From Sphingopyxis sp. YR583 (GTDB taxonomy: Bacteria; Pseudomonadota; Alphaproteobacteria; Sphingomonadales; Sphingomonadaceae): DNA of 64,000 bases. Location of the stretch: assembly GCF_900108295.1 (NCBI RefSeq), contig NZ_FNWK01000003.1, forward strand, positions 1-64,000. Direction: 5' to 3'. Positions 46,164 to 55,384 of the stretch are shown here, one piece after another (the first letter of the stretch is position 1; every line of letters starts with the position of its first letter). The position numbers were made by a program, and so were the translations under genes. The notes under the pieces were generated by a model. The model did not search any database and was not told where the DNA came from. It saw only the letters and a list, made by a program, of their open reading frames with translations.

Positions 46164-47649
46164 CGACATCCTCGCGCCGCGCGATGCGGATCGCTTCCTC
46201 GGCGGTCGTCAGCCCCTTTGCCACCATCGTCCGTGCCGCCGAGGCAAGCGTCGGTGATTTCAGGAAAGCGTGCTTCGCGATCATCGCCTCGTCGCCGCCA
46301 GCGTAAATATAGCGGCGGACGGTTTCGTCGACCTTTATCGCCTCGAACACCCCGATGCGGCCCTTGAACCCGGTGCCGCCGCACTGATCGCAGCCCTTCG
46401 GGCGCCAGATGACGGTGCCGATGTCGAGCCCGAGCATCGCGGCGATGCTGTTGTCCGCCTGCACCGGCTCGCGGCAATGATCGCAGAGCTTGCGGACGAG
46501 GCGCTGCGCCAGAACGGCGCGGAGCGTCGAGGCGAGCAGGAAGGGCTCGACCTTCAGATCCTTGAGCCGCGTGATCGCGCCGACCGCGTCGTTGGTGTGG
46601 ACGGTGGAAAGCACGAGGTGGCCCGTCAGCGACGCCTGCACCGCGATGTCGGCGGTTTCGCGGTCGCGGATTTCGCCGACCATCACGACGTCGGGATCCT
46701 GGCGCAGGATCGCACGGAGACCCGCAGCGAAATCGAGACCGACCTTGGCGTTCACCTGCGTCTGACCAACACCATCGACGGCATATTCGACCGGATCCTC
46801 GACGGTCAGGATATTGCGCTGGCCGTCGTTGAGCTGCTTGAGCGCCGCGTACAGCGTCGTCGTCTTGCCCGAGCCCGTGGGCCCGGTGACAAGGATGATG
46901 CCATTGGGTTCGGCGAGCGCCTCGCGCAAAATCTGGTCGGCGGCGCCCGACAGGCCGAGCACGTCGAAGTCGATTCCCGCCGCATCCTTGTCGAGGATAC
47001 GCATCACGACGCGCTCGCCGGCGCGGCTAGGGAGTGTCGAAACGCGGACGTCGACCGCCTTCCCCGCGAGGGTCAGCCCGATGCGGCCATCCTGCGGCAC
47101 GCGGCGTTCGGCGATATCGAGGCGCGCCATCACCTTGATGCGGCTGACGACGACGGGGGCGACGTGCGGCGGCATGCGCAGATGCTCGCGCAGCACGCCA
47201 TCGGCGCGCATCCGCACGACCAGCCCGCTTTCATAGGGCTCGATATGGATGTCGCTGACGCCCTGCCGCACCGCTTCGGCGATGATCGCATTGATCAGCC
47301 GGATCGCGGGCGCATCGTCGGCGCTGTCGAGCAGATCCTCCGCGCTGGGGATACCGAGGTCGAGGTCGCTGCCGTCGAGCGAACCCGCCATCGCGGCCGC
47401 CGAACTGTCGACGGCATAATGATCGGAGAGCAGCCGGTCGAAATCGGCGACGCTCGCGGTCGCGACGCGCAGCGGCTGCGCAAGATAGCGCTTCACCTCG
47501 ATCAGCACCGCGGGATCGGCATCCTCGCGCAGCGTCGCGAGCCATACGCCGTTTTCGCCGGGCGCGATCACGACGCCGTGCGTGCGGGCAAAGCCATATG
47601 GAATATCAACCGGCGCCGGGGGAGGCGCCGCCGGTTCGATGTCGGTCAC
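46156..47649 (-). CDS. gspE: Type II secretion system ATPase GspE
   Basis: The 497-aa hexameric ATPase powers pseudopilus assembly. The N1E/N2E region is followed by Walker A GPTGSGKTTTLYAAL, the Asp box, Walker B VGEIRDRETADIAV, the His box and the tetracysteine zinc motif (CDHC plus CDQC). The start is a GTG at 47649 overlapping gspD by 4 nt. Confidence 0.96.
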   Translation of the reverse strand: MTDIEPAAPPPAPVDIPYGFARTHGVVIAPGENGVWLATLREDADPAVLIEVKRYLAQPLRVATASVADFDRLLSDHYAVDSSAAAMAGSLDGSDLDLGIPSAEDLLDSADDAPAIRLINAIIAEAVRQGVSDIHIEPYESGLVVRMRADGVLREHLRMPPHVAPVVVSRIKVMARLDIAERRVPQDGRIGLTLAGKAVDVRVSTLPSRAGERVVMRILDKDAAGIDFDVLGLSGAADQILREALAEPNGIILVTGPTGSGKTTTLYAALKQLNDGQRNILTVEDPVEYAVDGVGQTQVNAKVGLDFAAGLRAILRQDPDVVMVGEIRDRETADIAVQASLTGHLVLSTVHTNDAVGAITRLKDLKVEPFLLASTLRAVLAQRLVRKLCDHCREPVQADNSIAAMLGLDIGTVIWRPKGCDQCGGTGFKGRIGVFEAIKVDETVRRYIYAGGDEAMIAKHAFLKSPTLASAARTMVAKGLTTAEEAIRIARREDVDA

Positions 47650-49862
47650 GGATAGTCTCCGGCGGGGGGCGCAGGCGCCTGCGAAACCGAGGGCGGGACG
47701 TCGGCCGGCTTGATGCTGCCATCGGGGCCGCGCAGTTCGGGCAGATTGACCGGACCGACGGTGATGTCGGCGGGGGTCGACGCGGTGGGGACCGGCGGCA
47801 CGGCGCCCAGATAGTCGCGCACCAGCGTGTCGATCGCCGGCTCCTGATCGGGATTCCGCTGGAGCTGGAAGTCGCGGATATAACCATAACGGCGCGCCGT
47901 GAGCGCGGCATTGTCTTCGCGGTTGCGCAGGATCGTCGGGCGGATGAAGACCATGAGGTTGGTCTTTGCGCGCGTCCGGCTGCGCGATTTGAACAACTCG
48001 CCGATCAGCGGGATGTCGCTGAGGAGCGGGATGCGTTCGATCGTCTTGCGTTCGTCGTCGTTGAGCAGGCCGCCGATCGCGAGAATCTCGCCGTCGTCGA
48101 CGGTGAGTACGGTTTCGAACGAGCGCTTGTTGAGGATGAGATCGCTGTTGCGCGACGAGACGGGGCCCGCAACGCTCGACACTTCCTGTCGAAGGAAAAG
48201 CTTCACCTCGCCCGCACCATTGACCTGCGGCGTGACGTCGAGCTTGATGCCGACCTCTTCGCGCTGGACGGTGCGGAAGGCGTTGTCGAAATTGTCGCTG
48301 AGCGCCTCGCCCGTCGTGATCGGCACTTCCTGGCCGACAAGGAATTTCGCCGCCTGATTGTCGAGCGTGACGATGTGCGGGGTTGCGAGCAGGTTCGACG
48401 TCGTGTCCGACTTCACCGCGTTGATGATCGCGCCGAAGATCGTGTTCTTGCCGATATCGCCCGCGAAACCCGCGAAGCCGCCGGTTGCGCCGAGGAGCGA
48501 GGCCGCTGCCGCTTCCTGCAGGCTGTTGCCGAGCGAGCTGTTGGTTTGCGTCACCGTGGTGTTGCCGTTGACCGTCGTCGTCTGCTGCGACAACTGGTTC
48601 GCCGCATAGGCACCGCCGAGCGTCAGGATATTGGGCTGCGCGTTGCTGTAGCTGGTCGCGACGAAGGGAATATTCTTGCCGCCCAGAAGGAACTGGACGC
48701 CGAGGCGTTTCGCGGCGTCGTCGCCGATTTCGACGACGATCGCCTCGACCAGCACCTGCTGACGGCGGCTGTCGAGCTGGCGGATCAGTTCGCCGAGCAT
48801 GCGCTGCACTTCGCTGTTGGCCGCGACGATGATCGCATTGGCGCCCTCATAGCGCGTGACGATCGCGGGGCCGCGGGTCGAGATGCTGCCCGTGCCGCCC
48901 GCCCCGGTCGAGGTCGTGGACGCCGGCGCGGCGGCAGCCACCGGGGCGCTGCTGCCACTGGACGAAGAGGTCGAGGACGAAGAGGAGGCGGGCGGCAGGC
49001 CCGCCTTCTGCGCCGGGTCGCTGCCGCCGCCGATCAGTTGCTGCAACGTCGGGAGCAGCGTTTCGGCATTGGCATGTTCGAGCCAGTAGACGCGCAGTTC
49101 GGTGCCGCCAGCCGCCTTCGCGTCAAGGTCGTTCGCCATCGATACGAAGCGCGCGACGAGCGCCTGGTCGCCGCGCAGGGCAATCGCATTGCTGCTGTCG
49201 ATCGGGACGATCGCGACGGGCTTCTGCGCCCCCTCACCCGCCGCCGGGACGAGCGCCTGCAACGCGGCGGCGATTTCGCGCGCGCCAGCGTTTTTCAGCG
49301 TGACGATCTGGCTGGTCGAGCTGTCGCGGTCGATGCTCGACGCGAGCGCACGGATACGGCGAATATTGTCGGCGAAATCGGCGACGACGAGACTGTTGGC
49401 GTTGCGGTTGGCGGTGAGCGAGCCCTGCGCGCTGACGAGCGGGCGCAGCGTTTCGACCGCCGACACCGCATCGATGTAACGCAGGCGGATGATTTCGGTG
49501 ACGAACTGGTTCTGCGCGGCGCCGCTGCTGCCGATCCGGCCGGGCTGTGCCGCAGCGCCATCGATCGGCTGGACCCGGTAACTGCCGTTCGGTCCGGGGA
49601 CCGCGACGAGACCGTTCGAGCGCAGCGTCGCGAGAAATATCTCGAAATATTCGCTGCGCGACAGCGGCCGGTCGGTGACCACCGACACCTTGCCGTTGAC
49701 GCGTCCGTCGATGACGAAGGTGCGCCCGGTGATCCGCGCGGCATCCTGAATGAAGGCGCGGATGTCGGCGTCGCGCACGTTGAGCGTATATTGCGCGAAC
49801 GCGGGCCCGGGCGTGGCGGAAACGAGCGCGGCGGCAAGCATCAGGGACAGTTTGAGACGCAT
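47646..49862 (-). CDS. gspD: Type II secretion system secretin GspD
   Basis: The 738-aa secretin has a signal peptide (cleaved after GPAFAQ), then N0, N1, N2 and N3 ring domains (about 25-320). A Ser/Gly/Ala-rich insert (about 285-330) lies within the N-domains. The C-terminal beta-barrel secretin domain (about 390-650) includes SNLLATPHIVTLDNQAAKFLVGQEVPI and the VLTVDDGEILAIGGLL segment. It forms the outer-membrane channel for folded exoproteins and starts 5 nt after gspC. Confidence 0.96.
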   Translation of the reverse strand: MRLKLSLMLAAALVSATPGPAFAQYTLNVRDADIRAFIQDAARITGRTFVIDGRVNGKVSVVTDRPLSRSEYFEIFLATLRSNGLVAVPGPNGSYRVQPIDGAAAQPGRIGSSGAAQNQFVTEIIRLRYIDAVSAVETLRPLVSAQGSLTANRNANSLVVADFADNIRRIRALASSIDRDSSTSQIVTLKNAGAREIAAALQALVPAAGEGAQKPVAIVPIDSSNAIALRGDQALVARFVSMANDLDAKAAGGTELRVYWLEHANAETLLPTLQQLIGGGSDPAQKAGLPPASSSSSTSSSSGSSAPVAAAAPASTTSTGAGGTGSISTRGPAIVTRYEGANAIIVAANSEVQRMLGELIRQLDSRRQQVLVEAIVVEIGDDAAKRLGVQFLLGGKNIPFVATSYSNAQPNILTLGGAYAANQLSQQTTTVNGNTTVTQTNSSLGNSLQEAAAASLLGATGGFAGFAGDIGKNTIFGAIINAVKSDTTSNLLATPHIVTLDNQAAKFLVGQEVPITTGEALSDNFDNAFRTVQREEVGIKLDVTPQVNGAGEVKLFLRQEVSSVAGPVSSRNSDLILNKRSFETVLTVDDGEILAIGGLLNDDERKTIERIPLLSDIPLIGELFKSRSRTRAKTNLMVFIRPTILRNREDNAALTARRYGYIRDFQLQRNPDQEPAIDTLVRDYLGAVPPVPTASTPADITVGPVNLPELRGPDGSIKPADVPPSVSQAPAPPAGDYP

Positions 49863-49867
49863 AAAAC

Positions 49868-50749
49868 CTATTGCTTTGACAAGAAGATGGCGACGGGAAC
49901 GACGCTGGCGCCGCGCTCGACCTCGAGCGCGATCCGCGCGCCCGGCGTCAACTGGTTGGCGAGCGCGGCGGCATCGCTCGCCGATCCGATCTGGCGCCCG
50001 TTTACCGACCGGACAACATCGCCGGGACGGAGGCCCGCAGCGCGGAAGGCGGCGCCGTCGCCTTGCGGCTGGACGACAATGCCGGTGACGCGGCCCTCTT
50101 CGGTGCGCGGCGCGAAACCGACACCGGCCTTGATCGCCGCGGGTGTCATTTCGCCGCTCGCACTCGCACCGGCCGCCGTGGCGCCAATTTCAGGTGTGGG
50201 TGCGGGCAGCGGCGTCGCGGCGTTGGCGACGGGAGCCTCACCACTCTGATCGAGGAACAGGCTTTCGCGCGCGCCGCCGCGGTCGAGCAGCACATGATCG
50301 AAAGCGACACCGACAAGCTTCAGTCCGGGCGCGATCTCGTCACCGACGGCGTAGCTTGTCTGGATACCGTCCTCGCCCGCGATGATCGCCGAACCGCCGC
50401 CGGTCGCTTCATTGAGGTTGATGCCGAAGAGCGTGAGCCCCGCCGACGTGACGGTCGCCGATGCCGGCCCCTGCGCATTGCCGCGGAAAAAGGGATCGAG
50501 GCTGGTGAAGAGCGCGCGCCGTTCGGCGGGCGACACGATGACGGCGGCCTGCGGCTGCCATGCGCCGAGCGGCGACAGCGGCGTAAGAAGCGCCCAGAGT
50601 AGTCGAACGCATTGCCAGATCAGCAGCGCGCCGAGCAGGCCGACAAGCAAGGCCGGCCAGATTTCGCGCGGCGAGCGCTTTCCGGTGCGCAGCCAGGCGG
50701 GCAGCGCGCGCGGCAGCCGAACGGCCGATCCGGACATCAGCGTTGCCAT
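49868..50749 (-). CDS. gspC: Type II secretion system protein GspC
   Basis: The 293-aa bitopic protein has a cytoplasmic N-terminus, one membrane helix (about 33-55), the homology-region domain that docks to GspD N0 (LTLFGINLNEATGGGSAIIA), and a C-terminal PDZ domain (VVQPQGDGAAFRAAGLRPGDVVRSVNGRQI). ATG 50749 with GGAAG upstream is chosen over the open frame to 50815. It is the promoter-proximal gene of gspCDEFGHIJKLMNO and follows the PHO-box-like array at 50809-50837. Confidence 0.9.
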   Translation of the reverse strand: MATLMSGSAVRLPRALPAWLRTGKRSPREIWPALLVGLLGALLIWQCVRLLWALLTPLSPLGAWQPQAAVIVSPAERRALFTSLDPFFRGNAQGPASATVTSAGLTLFGINLNEATGGGSAIIAGEDGIQTSYAVGDEIAPGLKLVGVAFDHVLLDRGGARESLFLDQSGEAPVANAATPLPAPTPEIGATAAGASASGEMTPAAIKAGVGFAPRTEEGRVTGIVVQPQGDGAAFRAAGLRPGDVVRSVNGRQIGSASDAAALANQLTPGARIALEVERGASVVPVAIFLSKQ

Positions 50750-50792
50750 GAATTCTTCCCTGTCCCCCAACTGAAAGGCTGCGCCTGCGAAT

Positions 50793-50837
50793 CGCCTAGG
50801 GGCGAACGGTGACAATCAGTTGACAAGAAGATTACAG
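50793..50837 (-). promoter_or_regulatory. PHO-box-like promoter of the gsp operon
   Basis: Read on the minus strand, three 7-nt repeats with an 11-nt period are CTGTAAT (50831-50837), TTGTCAA (50820-50826) and TTGTCAC (50809-50815), against the PhoB consensus CTGTCAT. Ten to thirteen bases further, TAGGCG at 50793-50798 is a plausible -10. The gspC start is about 44 nt past it. The same arrangement occurs before the lipoprotein gene at 55276. Confidence 0.6.
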
Positions 50838-50876
50838 TTTTTTGACCGCCGAGCGAGTCCGCTGAGACGGCTCGAG

Positions 50877-50915
50877 GCGAACCCTCCCCGCCGGAGCGCG
50901 GCGGGGAGGGTTCGC
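50877..50915 (-). terminator. Long intrinsic hairpin after the TonB-dependent receptor gene
   Basis: Sixteen perfectly complementary bases (50877-50892 with 50900-50915) enclose a 7-nt loop, starting 3 nt after the receptor stop. The stem is very G/C-rich. On the minus strand no T-run follows directly, so it may also act as an mRNA 3'-end stabiliser. It insulates the gsp promoter from receptor transcription. Confidence 0.75.
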
Positions 50916-50918
50916 GTA

Positions 50919-53621
50919 TCAGAACTTGAGCGACGCGCTGAGCGAGAAGGTCCGGCCCAGCTTGTAACGGTTGAAATAGATCTTGTTGTCGCCCGAAGTC
51001 TGGACTTCCTGATAATTACGACCGGTCAGGTTGCGCGCCTCGAACTTCAGCTCGATTTCCTTGTTCAGCAGGGTCAGCCCCTGACGCGCCACGAAATCGA
51101 GCTGGATGCCCGGCTTTTCGAGCAGGTCAGGCTGCCCCGACGGACCACGGCTGGTCACGCGCGGGCTGGCATAGGTGATGAGCAGGGTCTGCTGCGACAG
51201 CTTGTCCTGATCTTCAAGACCGATCTGGACGTTGACCAGATGGTCAGACTGCCCGGTGAGCGGCGAACCGTCGAAGAAATAGTTTCGCGCATCCTGCACC
51301 ACACCGTTGATGACGGTCGTGTCGTTGGCACCGACTTTGATGTCCGATTTGGTGAAGGTGTAGTTGCCGATCAGCACAAGGCGGCGGCTGGCCCAGAAGG
51401 CCGAATCCGACAGCGTATCGAGCGCGAAATATTTCTGCGCTTCCAGTTCGACGCCATAAAGCGTCGCCTTCGGCGCGTTGGCATAGCTGGTGTTGATCGA
51501 CGAGTCCGAGATCGCGGTATAGGCCTCGATCGGCTTGTCGATCGACTTGTAGAAGCCGGCGGCCGTGAAGCGCTGATCCTTGGCGAAATACCATTCATAG
51601 CGCAGTTCGGCGTTCCAGAGCTCGCTGTCGCTGAGCGAAGGGTTGCCGCGGAACAGGCGGTTCGATTCGGGATCCTGATAGACCTGCGCGACAAGCTCGC
51701 GGAATTGCGGGCGTGCGATCGTCTTCGATCCGTTGAGACGGACCTGCATATCGGGTGCGACTTCCCACGTCAGCGTGATCGCGGGCAGCCAGTAGTTATT
51801 GTTGAGGTTGGTCGAGACGATCGAGCTGCCGCCGGTTCCGAAAAGATCGACCGGAACGACAGTCTGCTTGCCTTCCTCATACCGCACGCCGGCGTTGATG
51901 TTGATCCCCGACACCAGTTCGGCCTGCACCTGCGCATAGCCTGCATGGGTCTTGAGTCCCGCGTCGAACGCCGCCGTGCCGTCCTGCGCCGAGGTCTCGA
52001 TCAGGCCGATATCATAATATTGGATCGTCGCGTCGGAGAGCAGATAGTCCGGGCGGAGCTGCGTCACCGCAATGGGGAGCCCCGACGCGCGAAACTGGAA
52101 CGCGCGGCGGACAGAAGTACGCTTCGTGTCGCTATAGGCATAACCCACCGTCGCGGTGATGCGCGAGGCGAGTTCATACGACAGGTCGACGCCGCCCGAC
52201 CACAGATCCTCGTTGAGGTCCGAGAAAGCGATGGTCGCGTCGCCGCGGTTGCCGCCAAGATCGTTGACGAACTTGTCGCCCGTCGGATCCTGCGTCGTCG
52301 GAAGATTGGTACGGACATAGGTAAAGCCGCGCTCATAGGGCGCCTCGCGCTGCGAGTTGGCATAGGCGCCGCGCAGGTCGACTTTCAGCTGGTCGAAGTG
52401 GAATTCGCCGACGAACTGCGTGTTGATCAGCTGGCGTTCGTACCAGGCGGTGTCCTGCTTCATGATATCGCGGCCGACCTGGTTCGCGTCGGTGCCAACG
52501 GCGAGGCGCGCCTGCTTCAACGTGTCGCGAATATAGAGGTTGGTCCAGCGCATCTTGTGGTCGCCGATTTCGAGCCCGAAGCCGAGCAGGCCGTTCACGA
52601 CGACGCGGTTGTCGGTGACGACGCGATTATAGCTCGTCTGCGGATCGCCCGACAAATCCTGTTCGACCGATGTCTGCTGCAGCGTGTCGCGGGTGCGCCA
52701 CTTGTTGCTGATGCCCGCGGTCGCGATGATGCCAAGCTCGCCGTTTGCAAAGGGGATCGTCGTGCCGCCGGTGATGCCCGCCGACCAGTTGACCGGGATA
52801 TGGTTATTCTGTTGCAGGAGCGTCGTTTCGGCGTTCACCAGTTCCATCTGGATCGCCTTGAGGTCTTCCTTGGAAAAGTCTGCGCCCTCGAGGATCGGCT
52901 TGCCGCTCGCGAACGCCGCCTTCAACAGCGGCGGAACATCGCGCGTGCCGTCGTCGAAGCCCGTCCAGTCGGTGTCGCTGCCATAATAGGTATAGCCAAG
53001 CTCGTTCGTCGTCTCGCTGTCCCAACCGATGCCGCCGCTCAGCGTCAGGAAAGGTTCGCGCGGGATCGCCTTGGTCGTGAGGTTGATCACGCCGCCGCCG
53101 AATTCGCCGGGGAAGTTTGCCGAATAGCTTTTCTGGACGAGCGTCGAGTCGATGACGTTCGAGGGGAAGATGTCGAGCGGAACGACGCGCTTCAGGGGCT
53201 CGGGGCTCGGCAACGGCGAACCGTTGAGCAGCGCGAGCGAGTAACGATCGCCGAGGCCGCGAACATAGACGAAGCCGCCGCCGACGACCGAGAGGCCCGT
53301 AACGCGCTGGAGCGAACCCGAAATATCGCCTTCGCCGGTGCGTGCGATATCGGCCGACGACAGGACGGAAACGACTTCGGGCGTGGCGCGGACGACGTTC
53401 GGAGTAAAGCGGCCGGTAACAACGATTTCCTGATTGGCGCCGCCGGGGATCGAGACATCGGCCTCTTCATCGGCCTGCGCCGCGTCGTCGGCCGGCGCTT
53501 CTGCAGCGACGGGCGGCGTATCGGCGGCGGGTTCGCTGCCGGCATCCTGCGCGAGCGCGGCAGGCGCGACGAGGGCGGAGCTGAGGAGAAGCAGGCTGGC
53601 GAAGATCGGCCGCTTGGTCAT
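50919..53621 (-). CDS. TonB-dependent outer-membrane receptor
   Basis: The 900-aa receptor has a signal peptide (cleaved after ALAQ), an Ala/Glu/Asp-rich N-terminal spacer and the TonB box-like QEIVVTGRF (about 64-72). The plug domain includes VYVRGLGDRYSLALLNGSPLPSPEP and FGGGVINLTTKA. A 22-strand barrel ends in FSLSASLKF with a terminal Phe. It should import a scarce ligand across the outer membrane; the ligand is unknown. It lies 80 nt downstream of the lipoprotein gene on the same strand, and a promoter with PHO-box-like repeats lies upstream of that gene. Phosphorus-related uptake is therefore a hypothesis. Confidence 0.9.
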   Translation of the reverse strand: MTKRPIFASLLLLSSALVAPAALAQDAGSEPAADTPPVAAEAPADDAAQADEEADVSIPGGANQEIVVTGRFTPNVVRATPEVVSVLSSADIARTGEGDISGSLQRVTGLSVVGGGFVYVRGLGDRYSLALLNGSPLPSPEPLKRVVPLDIFPSNVIDSTLVQKSYSANFPGEFGGGVINLTTKAIPREPFLTLSGGIGWDSETTNELGYTYYGSDTDWTGFDDGTRDVPPLLKAAFASGKPILEGADFSKEDLKAIQMELVNAETTLLQQNNHIPVNWSAGITGGTTIPFANGELGIIATAGISNKWRTRDTLQQTSVEQDLSGDPQTSYNRVVTDNRVVVNGLLGFGLEIGDHKMRWTNLYIRDTLKQARLAVGTDANQVGRDIMKQDTAWYERQLINTQFVGEFHFDQLKVDLRGAYANSQREAPYERGFTYVRTNLPTTQDPTGDKFVNDLGGNRGDATIAFSDLNEDLWSGGVDLSYELASRITATVGYAYSDTKRTSVRRAFQFRASGLPIAVTQLRPDYLLSDATIQYYDIGLIETSAQDGTAAFDAGLKTHAGYAQVQAELVSGININAGVRYEEGKQTVVPVDLFGTGGSSIVSTNLNNNYWLPAITLTWEVAPDMQVRLNGSKTIARPQFRELVAQVYQDPESNRLFRGNPSLSDSELWNAELRYEWYFAKDQRFTAAGFYKSIDKPIEAYTAISDSSINTSYANAPKATLYGVELEAQKYFALDTLSDSAFWASRRLVLIGNYTFTKSDIKVGANDTTVINGVVQDARNYFFDGSPLTGQSDHLVNVQIGLEDQDKLSQQTLLITYASPRVTSRGPSGQPDLLEKPGIQLDFVARQGLTLLNKEIELKFEARNLTGRNYQEVQTSGDNKIYFNRYKLGRTFSLSASLKF

Positions 53622-53650
53622 GATGGAAAAGTCCCCAAATTATGCAGGAA

Positions 53651-53684
53651 GGGAGCGGGCCAGCCGTCAGGCGAGCCCGCTCCC
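53651..53684 (-). terminator. Hairpin between lipoprotein and receptor genes
   Basis: A perfect 10-bp stem (53651-53660 with 53675-53684) around a 14-nt loop fills the middle of the 80-nt gap. No T-run follows on the minus strand, so it may be a partial attenuator or a stabiliser that sets different levels of the two products rather than a full stop. Confidence 0.45.
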
Positions 53685-53701
53685 CAATGGATCGCGAGCG
53701 A

Positions 53702-55276
53702 TCAGGTCGTCGGAATGGCGCTGCAGCTCTTGCTCGACGTGCCGAAGTTGGCGGTCGAAGAGTTACAGGTCCAACCCTGGTACCAGGTGTCGTTGGCGTC
53801 GCGGACGGCGCCGACGTAAGCCGTGGTGTCGAAGAAGGCGTTCAGCGTCTTCGCGTTGAAGGGCGTGAAGCCGGTTTCGGTCGCACCGTTGATGAACAGG
53901 CTGGTCAGCGACGGCGTGTAGGTCGTGCGGTTGTTGGTGCCGGCTTCGAAGATCGCCTGGACCTGCGCGTCAGTGACGCCGCTGGTGCCGCGGAACGGCG
54001 AGGCGTTGCACTGCATCGACACCGACTGGAACACCGGCGGGCCGGCTTCGTCGAGAGCCGGATTGGCCGCCTGCGTCGTCGTCGCGCTGTTGAGACCGAG
54101 GCAACGGAAGCCCGGAGCGACGATCAGGCCGTTGGCGAACGTATAGTCGGCGCCGCCGCGGACGAGGATCGACACCCCGTTACCCGCCGCATTGTTGCGG
54201 TGGATATAGGTGAAGTTCGAAATCGCAACGCGCTGGCGCGGCGACGTGTCTTCATTGCCGTTCGAGTCGATTTCCATCATCGAGTCGCCGACCGCACCGC
54301 CTTCGCGCTGAACGCCGATGACGTACTGGATGTTACCCTGATAGCCGACGTCGGTGTCGAGGCTGTCATCTTCGGCACCGGTGATCACCAGATGCTTCAT
54401 GTTCACGCGGCCGCCGAACACTTCGATGCCGTCGTCCGAGCTGTTGTGGATCTGGATATGGTCGAGCTGCGTACCCGAACCGGTACCCGACGGGGTCAGG
54501 CCCTGCAGTTCCTTGTCGGCGCTGAGGATGAAGCCCGAATAGCGGATCTGGACATAGGACATGCGGCCCGAATTGTCGGCCGGCTGCGCGCCGCCATATT
54601 TCGCACCCGAAGTGCCTTCGGTATCGCGTTCGCAGGCGGCAGTGCCCGGCGTGGCCGCCGGCGCTTCGCAATCGGTGACCGGCGCGCGGCCGAGCAGGAT
54701 GACGCCGCCCCACAGCTGCGAGGTCTGATCGCCCGCCGAACCGACGACGTTGCCGCGGCCGGTGAAGATGATCGGCTGCGTCGGGGTGCCGACGGCATCG
54801 ATGCGGTTGCCGCGATTGACGGTGAGGAAGGACACACCGGTCGCACCGAAGACGGTCACGCCCGGATCGATCGTCAGCGTGACGACATTGTTGGTGCTCG
54901 CGGCGCCCTGGTCGGTGCCGACGTCGACGCGGCCTGGGAGCGAATAGATAACGCCTGCGACCTTCGGGATTGCCGTCGTCGCGGTGAAGCGCGTCGGGAA
55001 GCCGCAATTGCGCCATTCGTTACCGCCGGCGTCCGAAATCGTGCCGAGGTTCGAAAGCTGGTCGGGGCCGTTGATGGTCGGGCAGTTCGCGGCGGGCGTG
55101 ACGGTCGCCGGCGGAGTGGGCGTCGGGGTCGGGGTCGGGGTCGGCGTGGGGGTCGGCGTCGGAACGACGATCACGCCTTCGCCCGGCGACGCGACGCCGT
55201 CGGCACCGCACGCCGCAAGGATAGAACAGGCCACGCCGCTGAGCATGACCAAACGAATGCGTGCGAAAGCCGCCAT
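53702..55276 (-). CDS. Putative outer-membrane lipoprotein with beta-helix-like domain
   Basis: The 524-aa protein has a lipobox ILAAC (Cys about residue 22), a short spacer, a TP-repeat linker (about 39-56), and a long domain resembling a parallel beta-helix (IDPGVTVFGATG, LTVNRGNRIDAVG, PIIFTG, WGGVILLGRAP, LDHIQIHNSSDDGIEVFGG and LVITGAEDDSLDTDVG). Acidic Asp clusters (SSDDGIEVFGG and EDDSLDTD) could bind metal. It is encoded just upstream of the TonB-dependent receptor, suggesting surface substrate capture for it, a SusD-like arrangement by analogy only. Six Cys occur in the mature part. I do not recognise a characterised homologue. Confidence 0.8.
   Translation of the reverse strand: MAAFARIRLVMLSGVACSILAACGADGVASPGEGVIVVPTPTPTPTPTPTPTPTPPATVTPAANCPTINGPDQLSNLGTISDAGGNEWRNCGFPTRFTATTAIPKVAGVIYSLPGRVDVGTDQGAASTNNVVTLTIDPGVTVFGATGVSFLTVNRGNRIDAVGTPTQPIIFTGRGNVVGSAGDQTSQLWGGVILLGRAPVTDCEAPAATPGTAACERDTEGTSGAKYGGAQPADNSGRMSYVQIRYSGFILSADKELQGLTPSGTGSGTQLDHIQIHNSSDDGIEVFGGRVNMKHLVITGAEDDSLDTDVGYQGNIQYVIGVQREGGAVGDSMMEIDSNGNEDTSPRQRVAISNFTYIHRNNAAGNGVSILVRGGADYTFANGLIVAPGFRCLGLNSATTTQAANPALDEAGPPVFQSVSMQCNASPFRGTSGVTDAQVQAIFEAGTNNRTTYTPSLTSLFINGATETGFTPFNAKTLNAFFDTTAYVGAVRDANDTWYQGWTCNSSTANFGTSSKSCSAIPTT
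55112..55163 (-). repeat. Tandem Thr-Pro coding repeat in the lipoprotein linker
   Basis: An imperfect 6-nt unit (ggggtc and variants on the plus strand) recurs about eight times and encodes consecutive Thr-Pro dipeptides between the lipid anchor and the globular domain. Such hexamer arrays change copy number in frame by replication slippage, altering linker length without a frameshift. Confidence 0.7.
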
Positions 55277-55384
55277 GAAAATCTCCGTTCCCGGTGCGCG
55301 CCCCCCAATCGTTCGAGTGGCGCCCCTGATGAAAAATCACCGGCGAACGAGAAGAGATATGCTGACTCGCCCCCGGTGACGCCG

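Noticed and set aside
47598..50249. An 883-codon plus-strand frame opposite gspE/gspD/gspC
   Set aside because: It is a shadow of the secretion genes with no recognisable domain, and it crosses three gene boundaries.
50820..53819. A 999-codon plus-strand frame opposite the TonB-dependent receptor
   Set aside because: It is Arg/Val-rich antisense shadow; the minus-strand receptor has signal peptide, plug and barrel.
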